DNA of 47,813 bases. It comes from an uncultured Anaerobiospirillum sp. (lineage in GTDB: Bacteria > Pseudomonadota > Gammaproteobacteria > Enterobacterales > Succinivibrionaceae). Both the position numbers and the translations under genes were made by a program. The DNA lies in assembly GCA_944390115.1 (NCBI GenBank), contig CALXOW010000020.1:1-47813 (forward strand). The letters run 5' to 3'. Below, piece after piece: positions 39,943-45,776 of this stretch. Under the pieces are notes generated by a model, which saw only the letters and a list, made by a program, of their open reading frames with translations, made no database searches and was not told the DNA's origin. The number at the start of each line of letters is the position of its first letter. Positions within the stretch are counted from its first letter, which is position 1.

Positions 39943-42102
39943 TTAACGCATGATGTGGCGCTCACATTGCACCATGCGCTCAAAGAGCTCGGTAGGGGAG
40001 CCTGAAGCGCGCAGCTTGTCCGCAAAGCCCGATTCATTGAGCAGCAAGGACAGGCGGCCTAACAGATTCATATGAGTGTAGCCATCGTCGGGGCTGGCCA
40101 AGAGAAAAATGAGGTCGCAGTCTCTATTATCTAAAGCACCTAAGTCGATCGGGTGATCTAAGGTCGCGACCAACACCGTGGCACGTCGTACCGCTGAGGA
40201 CTTGGCGTGCGGCAGGGCAATGCCTTCGGCGATGCCGCAAGGGCCCAGCGCCAGGCGCGCGCGCAAGTCAGACATAAAGTCATGCTCTGAGGTGACGGCC
40301 TGCACTTCACTTAGCTTTTGCACCATAGCCTTTAAGATGTCGTCGACGTTATTGGCGTTGAGCTTGATCAGCATCGTGCTCTCATCTAAGGCGTAGCGCA
40401 GCATAAACTTGTTGGCATTGAGGTCGGCCAGGGTTGGGCTCGCCACATTTTGGTTTTGGCGCAAGTACTGTAAGTTGTTGAGTACATTGCGGTAGAAGGC
40501 GCCGTTGAGCTTGTAGAATTTGACGTACAAGAGCAGGGTCACAACGAGCAAGATGAGCACGATCAAGACCGTACCACTGATTTCGCCGGGCATATCGGCG
40601 TCATCATTAGCTCCTAAGATATAGCCAATGGTGAGCGCGCCGCCGTAGAAGAAAAAGGAAATGGTCTTGCCTAAGTTATGGGCCATCGCGCGCAGCGAGA
40701 AAATAAGGCCGTCAGTGCGCACCGAGAGCTTAAACTCGCCGTAGTCGACCGTGTCGATGGTCATAGAGGTCAGCGCGACCTTGCACAGGCCCACACCTAA
40801 ATTGGTCAAGAAGATCGAGGCGGCCAAAACCGGTAAGGTGTAGCCTTGGCTGTACTCGGCCCAGAACATCAGGGCAAATCCCGCCATGCTCATATAGAGC
40901 GCGAGCCTAAAGATAAAGGTGCGCGAGGTGTGGCGCACTAAGGCCTCAAAGGAAGTCATAGCAAAAAGCTGCAATAGGCCCGCCCCAAGTAAGATGAGGT
41001 ACAAGGTCGGGTTTAAGAGCAGCTGATGCTCAATGAAAAACGAGATATAGGCGCCTAAAATCAGACCAAAGGCGGTGTACAGGAGCACGGTGCTCAAAAA
41101 GATCACCATGAGCTGGTCGTTTTTAAAGAGCACCTGGGCCATGGTGTAGAGGCGCTCCTTGAGGCTTACGTGAGCAGGGGCGGACGCATGATAGACCGGG
41201 GGCTCACTTAATTGGCCTTCAGCGATGCTATTTAAGGCTGCGACCAAACTATGTTCGGTGCTAACGGCCCCAAAGGTCGGCGTGGCGTAATCATAGGTGT
41301 TGGCCCCAAGCTCAGCTGAGCTTTCTTCTTCCTCTTCTTCTTGCTTTAAAGGATCGGCCGTAGCCTGGGCTGAACTAGCCGTAGCTGGGGCGGGCGCTGC
41401 CTCAGGCTGGGCGGGGGTAGGCTTTGTCGGGGTGGCAAGGCTCGGGCTTGGTTGGCGCGGGGCACCATGGAAAGCGTTGTTCTTGAGCAAGAACAAGAAG
41501 ATGCTCTGGCTTATCAGCATGATGTAGAAAGCGACCAAGGCTCCTAACGGATAGCTGATGGTCTCAAAGATGGCGCTGGCGTGCTGCATGAAAGGCAGAG
41601 CGCAGATTACGAGCAGCTGTGTGCCTAAATGATTGGTGATGCACGGCACGGTGGCCATCGCATCGCGCGTGGTATTGGAGGTGTTAAAGGCGCTTAAAAT
41701 CGACCAAGAAGGCAGGTCGATCATAAAGAAGCTCAGCGACCATAACAGGTAAACGATGGTAATGGTCAGCTCGACATTGCAAGAAGTGAGCTGGGGCAGG
41801 TAGTAAAAGCCCATCAGGGTGGCGCAATTTAAGATCAGCCCCAAGAAGGTTAAGATTTTGTACTTACCAAAGCGGCAATTGAGGTTATCAAGCAAAATGC
41901 CCAAGAGGGGCGCGGTAATAATGCCTAAGAGGTTATGAGATAGGTACAGTACGCCTAAGAAAGGGATATCGAGCTCAAGAACTTGGATGCAGTATAAGAA
42001 GACGTAACAGCTGATTAAACCATGTGCGACTTCTTTGCCTAGAGAGCCTGTGCTGTAGGCAAACTTATCGCGAAAGGCTAGGGTTGCAGTTAAATCTTTC
42101 AT
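39943..42102 (-). CDS. GPH-type sugar symporter fused to a PTS EIIA (fructose/mannitol class) domain
   Basis: 719 residues. The N-terminal 530 or so form a 12-helix transporter of the glycoside-pentoside-hexuronide family (FAYSTGSLGKEVAHGLISCY; TAPLLGILLDNLNCRFGKYK in the loop after TM2). An acidic Pro/Ala/Glu linker (residues about 215-300, KQEEEEEESS) splits the two six-helix halves. Residues about 575-715 form an EIIA type-2 domain with the phosphorylatable His in GIAEGIALPHAKSSAV and LIFLLASPDDGYTHMNLLG. Streptococcal LacS is a GPH symporter with a C-terminal EIIA, but of the glucose class; here it is the fructose/mannitol/Ntr class. PTS-dependent control of uptake is the likely meaning. 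ATG 42102 is preferred over GTG 42114; no ribosome site is obvious. Substrate unknown. Confidence 0.85.
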   Translation of the reverse strand: MKDLTATLAFRDKFAYSTGSLGKEVAHGLISCYVFLYCIQVLELDIPFLGVLYLSHNLLGIITAPLLGILLDNLNCRFGKYKILTFLGLILNCATLMGFYYLPQLTSCNVELTITIVYLLWSLSFFMIDLPSWSILSAFNTSNTTRDAMATVPCITNHLGTQLLVICALPFMQHASAIFETISYPLGALVAFYIMLISQSIFLFLLKNNAFHGAPRQPSPSLATPTKPTPAQPEAAPAPATASSAQATADPLKQEEEEEESSAELGANTYDYATPTFGAVSTEHSLVAALNSIAEGQLSEPPVYHASAPAHVSLKERLYTMAQVLFKNDQLMVIFLSTVLLYTAFGLILGAYISFFIEHQLLLNPTLYLILLGAGLLQLFAMTSFEALVRHTSRTFIFRLALYMSMAGFALMFWAEYSQGYTLPVLAASIFLTNLGVGLCKVALTSMTIDTVDYGEFKLSVRTDGLIFSLRAMAHNLGKTISFFFYGGALTIGYILGANDDADMPGEISGTVLIVLILLVVTLLLYVKFYKLNGAFYRNVLNNLQYLRQNQNVASPTLADLNANKFMLRYALDESTMLIKLNANNVDDILKAMVQKLSEVQAVTSEHDFMSDLRARLALGPCGIAEGIALPHAKSSAVRRATVLVATLDHPIDLGALDNRDCDLIFLLASPDDGYTHMNLLGRLSLLLNESGFADKLRASGSPTELFERMVQCERHIMR

Positions 42103-42337
42103 GACACATGACACAAGATCAAATGCTTGCCAGAGACACTATGTGCCACTGGTGGGGCAAGGGAAAATAAGCGCAGCCTACGGGCGCTGCCTTGCAGCAG
42201 CGGCGTGCGACGCCTTACGGTATCAACGCACGACACCGTGCAGCAGTCGCGATGCGACGCCTACGGTTAGTTCGACCAAGGGTCACTCCCAAGTGGGATG
42301 AAACCTAAGGTAGGTCATGACCCTAAGTTAGCCCCAT

Positions 42338-42417
42338 CCTAAGTGTCCACGTGCACGTAACTACGTTCACGTCCTGGAGCCAAGTCTCCAGCACTTAGGT
42401 GGCACATCCATGCGCCA
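42338..42417 (-). ncRNA. Candidate cis-regulatory RNA: three-way junction plus adjacent hairpin
   Basis: The outer stem is CCTAAGTG (42338-42345) with CACTTAGG (42392-42399). It encloses two hairpins: ACGTG-C-ACGT with ACGT-T-CACGT (42349-42372, loop AACT), and CTGGAG/CTCCAG (42374-42391, 6-nt loop). All three helices are perfect except for one mismatch. A further hairpin (TGGC-CAT with ATG-GCCA, 42400-42417) abuts it. On the minus strand this lies 236-315 nt upstream of the symporter-EIIA start, downstream of the glmU terminator, so it could be a leader RNA. Strand and function are inferred; a DNA-level role is possible. Confidence 0.45.
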
Positions 42418-42814
42418 CAGCTGCTAACGCTCATCCTTGCCGATTCAGTCAGTCTCAAAAGGTCGAAGGAAAAGAATAAAGTCAATCTATGCCATTTGAT
42501 GCTCAGACCACTTGCGGCGCACTGGCCCTAAATTGCCGCTGGACCAGGTACTTGCTAGGTTATGTTTTGCGGTGGCCATGCTCAAGTCACACCACTGCCT
42601 AAACCGCTCACCTATCGCGGTTTGAACTTCAAACAACCTTTCCATTTTAGCAAAGAAATGTGAGCTAGAGCATGCATTTGCGCAACATGGAGCGCGAACC
42701 GCACTATGTTATTTTTAACATTGATCCATTATGGGGCACGATAGCGTGGCGGGGCCTGCCCTGAAAACTTCCGCCATGTTCTTGAGAGCTCAAATCTAGA
42801 GCTGGTCAGACAAC

Positions 42815-42846
42815 AAAGCCCCAAGTCCAGAGGGACTTGGGGCTTT
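42815..42846 (-). terminator. Terminator of glmU
   Basis: A perfect 14-bp stem (42815-42828 with 42833-42846, loop AGAG) is followed on the minus strand by TTGTTGTCTG, a modest U-tract. It lies about 90 bp beyond the glmU stop. Confidence 0.8.
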
Positions 42847-42869
42847 GAGCCGAAAAAGCTTGAGCTTGA

Positions 42870-42901
42870 TTGGGCTTAGGCCTGATTGGGCTTAGGCCTG
42901 A
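42870..42901. repeat. Two 16-bp direct repeats after glmU
   Basis: ATTGGGCTTAGGCCTG occurs twice head to tail between the glmU stop and its terminator. Further variants (TAGGCCTTCAGC, TTAGGCCTTCGGC) run into the 3' end of glmU, so the array may have grown from the codons of the gene end. Confidence 0.7.
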
Positions 42902-42936
42902 CTTTAGGCTTTCTGCTTACTAGGCCTTCAGCTTGA

Positions 42937-44334
42937 TTAGGCCTTCGGCTTCTTGGTTGGGCGCTCGTAGTCAGCGATCGCGCGCAGTGGGGCGCGGGTG
43001 ACCACTAAGCTCTTAGCCTTAACCGTGCGAGTGACCGTGGTGCCCGCACCGATGGTGGCGCCGTCCTCAACGGTGACTGGAGCTACCAGCTGGGTGTCAG
43101 AGCCGACAAAGACATCCTTGCCGATCGTGGTGCGGTGCTTGTTCGCACCGTCGTAATTGCAGGTGATGGTACCGGCACCGATATTGGTGTTCGCGCCGAT
43201 ATCGCTGTCACCTAAGTAGGTGAGGTGACCGGCCTTAGTACCGTATTCGATGTGGCTGTTCTTAACCTCAACGAAGTTGCCGATGTGGACCTCGTCCTCT
43301 AAGACATTGCCTGGACGTAAGCGCGCAAATGGGCCGATTGTGGTGTGCATCTTAAGCTCAGAGCGCTCCATAATGGTGTAAGGTGAGATCACCGAATTAT
43401 CACCAATTGAGACGTCCTTTAAGACGCAGCCTGCGCCGATAACCACGTTATTACCTAGGGTGACCTTGCCCTCGATAATCACATTAATGTCGATAAAGCA
43501 GTCTTGGCCAAAGTAGAGCTCACCGCGTAAGTCAAAACGCTTCGGGTCTGCTAAGGTCAGGCCGTCCATTAATAGCTGATTGGCGGCGCGCTCTTGGTAC
43601 AGGCGCTCCACGAAAGCCTGCTGTTGCTTGTTGTTGATGCCCGAGAGCAGGTCGATATTCTCTGGGGCGGCCTTGATGCCGTCCACTTGCTTGCCCGCCT
43701 GAACTAAGAGCCCCGCTAAGTCGGTCAGGTAGTACTCGCCTTGGGCGTTGTTATTGCCAATTTGTGGCAGGTACTCATTAAGCAGGGCGCCCGTGGTGGC
43801 AATCATGCCGGTGTTGATCTCACGAATTGCCTTTTGCTCAGGGCTGGCGTCCTTGTCCTCGACAATGCCCTGTAAAGCACCGCTGGCGCTGCGGACAATG
43901 CGGCCGTAGCCTGCTGGATTGTTAAGCTCAGCTGTCAGTAAGGACAGTGCGGCGCCCTCGTTTAAGGCGGCAAGTAAGCGCTCTAACTCAACCTTCGGGG
44001 TGAGCGGGGTATCACCGTAGAGTACGATGACTTGGCTGGCCGCATCGACCTGCGGCAGAGCTTGTGCTACCGCATGGGCGGTGCCTAATTGCTCCTTTTG
44101 ATAGCAGACCTTGACCAGAGCTTGCAGCTCCGGGCTCAGCTGCTGGAGCGCGGCCTCAACCTTATCGCCGCCATGGCCTAAGACGACATGGATCGCCTGA
44201 GGACCTAAGGTTGCTGCCGTCTTGATGACATGAAACAGCATCGGTTGTGCAGCCACGGCATGGAGCACCTTAGGCAGGCTAGAATGCATTCTCTTGCCCA
44301 TACCTGCTGCCAAGACGATCACTTCAAGAGCCAT
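42937..44334 (-). CDS. glmU: Bifunctional UDP-GlcNAc pyrophosphorylase / glucosamine-1-phosphate acetyltransferase
   Basis: Makes UDP-GlcNAc for peptidoglycan and LPS. The N-terminal uridyltransferase has VIVLAAGMGKRMHSSLPKVL, YGDTPLT and EDKDASPEQ. The C-terminal left-handed beta-helix has many hexapeptide repeats and the acetyltransferase residues in NFVEVKNSHI and TITCNYDGANKHRT. 465 residues against 456 in E. coli. GAGGAGAGG precedes the ATG. lgt lies 94 bp upstream on the same strand. The C-terminus ends in a short basic tail (ERPTKKPKA). Confidence 0.97.
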   Translation of the reverse strand: MALEVIVLAAGMGKRMHSSLPKVLHAVAAQPMLFHVIKTAATLGPQAIHVVLGHGGDKVEAALQQLSPELQALVKVCYQKEQLGTAHAVAQALPQVDAASQVIVLYGDTPLTPKVELERLLAALNEGAALSLLTAELNNPAGYGRIVRSASGALQGIVEDKDASPEQKAIREINTGMIATTGALLNEYLPQIGNNNAQGEYYLTDLAGLLVQAGKQVDGIKAAPENIDLLSGINNKQQQAFVERLYQERAANQLLMDGLTLADPKRFDLRGELYFGQDCFIDINVIIEGKVTLGNNVVIGAGCVLKDVSIGDNSVISPYTIMERSELKMHTTIGPFARLRPGNVLEDEVHIGNFVEVKNSHIEYGTKAGHLTYLGDSDIGANTNIGAGTITCNYDGANKHRTTIGKDVFVGSDTQLVAPVTVEDGATIGAGTTVTRTVKAKSLVVTRAPLRAIADYERPTKKPKA

Positions 44335-44428
44335 ATCCTCTCCTCAAACATATATCCGTTTCGGCCCATCGGCCCCTTTTTTCGTGAGCATAGCACCAAG
44401 CATGAGGCTTAGCGCGCCTTTCCCCAAA

Positions 44429-45322
44429 TTATGGCTTACGCTTTACTGCGCCCGGCTTTTGCTCTTTGGCCTCACCTGGGGTGGCGCTAGTCTTGTGCTC
44501 AGTTGCTGGTGCGGTGCTCACGCGCCCTACGCTTGAGGCGCGGCGCTTGCGGTCGTACCAGGTGACAAAGATCATTAAAGCCAGGGAGCCTAAGATAAAT
44601 GGGATCGAGAGCAGCTGGCCCACATTGAGCGCAATGCCGGTGCTGTAGTCTGCTTGCTCTTCTTTGAACGGCTCGATGAAGAAGCGTGCGGTGTAGATTA
44701 AAAAGAGCAGGAGCGCCAGTAAGAAACCCTCGGGGCGACGGTGCCATTTGAGGTAGAGCACGCCCAAGATAATGAAGATGATAAAGTAGGCGGCCGCCTC
44801 AAAGAGCATGGCTGGATAGCGCGCAAAGTCCTCGCCTAAGCGCGCAAAGACGATACCGAGAGCACTGTCAGTCGGCTTGCCGAGGATCTCTGAGTTCATG
44901 AAATTGCCGATGCGAATAAAGGTGCACACTAAGGCAATCGGCACTGCGAGCATGTCCGCGATATCAAAGAAGCGATAGCGGCGGCTGAAGCGGATAAAGA
45001 GGTAGAAGGCTAGCACCACGCCCACGGTACCGCCGTGGCTAGCGAGGCCGCCCTGCCAGATTTTGAGGATCTCAATTGGGTGCGCTAAGAAGTAATCTGG
45101 CTCGTAGATTAAGCAGTGGCCTAAGCGCGCACCGATAATGGTTCCGGCAAAGATGTATAGCAAGAGGCGGTCTAAATCTTCGGTGCGATAGTTGGCGCGT
45201 TTGAACATCGCCACCATGATGAAATAGCCTAAGACAAAGCCTCCGGCAAAGAGAAGTCCGTACCAGCGCAGTACTACTGGACCAATGCTCAAGGCAATGG
45301 GATCGCCCGCCCACACCAACAT
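44429..45322 (-). CDS. lgt: Phosphatidylglycerol-prolipoprotein diacylglyceryl transferase
   Basis: The inner-membrane enzyme that adds diacylglycerol to the lipobox cysteine of prolipoproteins. Seven helices. Signature blocks are RWYGLLFAGGFVLGY, GARLGHCLIYEPDYF (the HxxxY-type region), GGLASHGGTVGVVLAF and the Lgt signature RIGNFMNSEILGKPTD. 297 residues, close to E. coli (291); a hydrophilic Lys/Ala/Thr tail ends the protein. ATG 45322 is chosen because GGGGG lies seven bases upstream; the frame opens with TTG at 45337, which has no support. Confidence 0.97.
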   Translation of the reverse strand: MLVWAGDPIALSIGPVVLRWYGLLFAGGFVLGYFIMVAMFKRANYRTEDLDRLLLYIFAGTIIGARLGHCLIYEPDYFLAHPIEILKIWQGGLASHGGTVGVVLAFYLFIRFSRRYRFFDIADMLAVPIALVCTFIRIGNFMNSEILGKPTDSALGIVFARLGEDFARYPAMLFEAAAYFIIFIILGVLYLKWHRRPEGFLLALLLFLIYTARFFIEPFKEEQADYSTGIALNVGQLLSIPFILGSLALMIFVTWYDRKRRASSVGRVSTAPATEHKTSATPGEAKEQKPGAVKRKP

Positions 45323-45440
45323 AGTTAACCCCCACAAAGAAGAATATTGCCAGGAGCTGTTATAAATTAACTTTGATGCCTCTTAATGATGCAGTTACTA
45401 CTCGAAGAGCAGAACCACGCTTTACACCAATAAGTGAATC

Positions 45441-45486
45441 ACATTATAAACTATAATTAGATAAATCTAATTATATTTTATAATGT
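45441..45486. repeat. 46-bp near-perfect AT palindrome
   Basis: Arms ACATTATAAA (45441-45450) and TTTATAATGT (45477-45486) flank an inner palindrome ATAATTAGAT/ATCTAATTAT (45453-45474). Of 23 base pairs only the central A-A and one C-T do not match. It lies 119-165 bp upstream of lgt and about 290 bp beyond the TnpB-like stop. It could be an operator, or a transposon-end hairpin of the kind recognised by IS200/IS605 TnpA. Confidence 0.8.
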
Positions 45487-45662
45487 AACATTAAGGTATT
45501 TACAGAAACTCACACCTTAATCATCTTTAGATTAAGGCCAGCTTGCGCTTTATGCATCAATCTAGCCCGCTTCACGGAGGTCTATGTTTCTCTATAGATT
45601 ACAGCTCATTGCCCCCAGCAAGATACTGTCCAAACCATAGTTACAACGTCAGGAACTCATAC

Positions 45663-45721
45663 CTTATAACTAGGCATTAAGCGTTATGCTTTCATGTCTT
45701 GGGTAAGACAAACGCTATAAG
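45663..45721 (-). ncRNA. Candidate structured RNA beyond the TnpB-like gene (omega RNA-like position)
   Basis: Three nested stems on one axis: CTTATA/TATAAG (45663-45668 with 45716-45721), GCGTT/AACGC (45681-45685 with 45711-45715) and GTCTT/AAGAC (45696-45700 with 45705-45709, loop GGGT). It starts about 55 bp beyond the TnpB-like stop codon on the same strand. TnpB guide RNAs come from the 3' end of tnpB and the adjacent right end of the element, so place and structure fit. That it is a guide RNA is inference. Confidence 0.35.
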
Positions 45722-45776
45722 ATAAAGTTAGCCTTAAAACATTAAGACATCACACTGAAATCGTAACCTCGTTGGC

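Larger units (their letters stand above)
42115..42936. other. Dyad-rich gap between glmU and the symporter-EIIA gene
   Basis: About 820 bp without a supported gene. From the glmU side it holds two 16-bp direct repeats, the glmU terminator, AT-rich DNA likely to hold the symporter promoter, the three-way-junction element at 42338-42399, a GGTCATGACC palindrome (42313-42322), and a diverged direct repeat (TGCAGCAG, GCGAC, GCC, TACGG) near 42195 and 42238. Confidence 0.65.
45323..45776. other. AT-rich, dyad-rich gap between the TnpB-like gene and lgt
   Basis: About 450 bp, noticeably more AT-rich than the surrounding DNA. It holds the 46-bp palindrome, the hairpin CCTTAATC/GATTAAGG (45515-45537) and the nested stem at 45663-45721. 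It must also hold the lgt promoter; TATAAT-like words occur within the palindrome. No gene is seen. Confidence 0.65.

Noticed and set aside
45323-45776. A tnpA-like Y1 transposase or a complete IS200/IS605 element
   Set aside because: No HUH or Y1 motif frame exists in this gap or next to the TnpB-like gene within the window; the sequence beyond the right edge is unknown.
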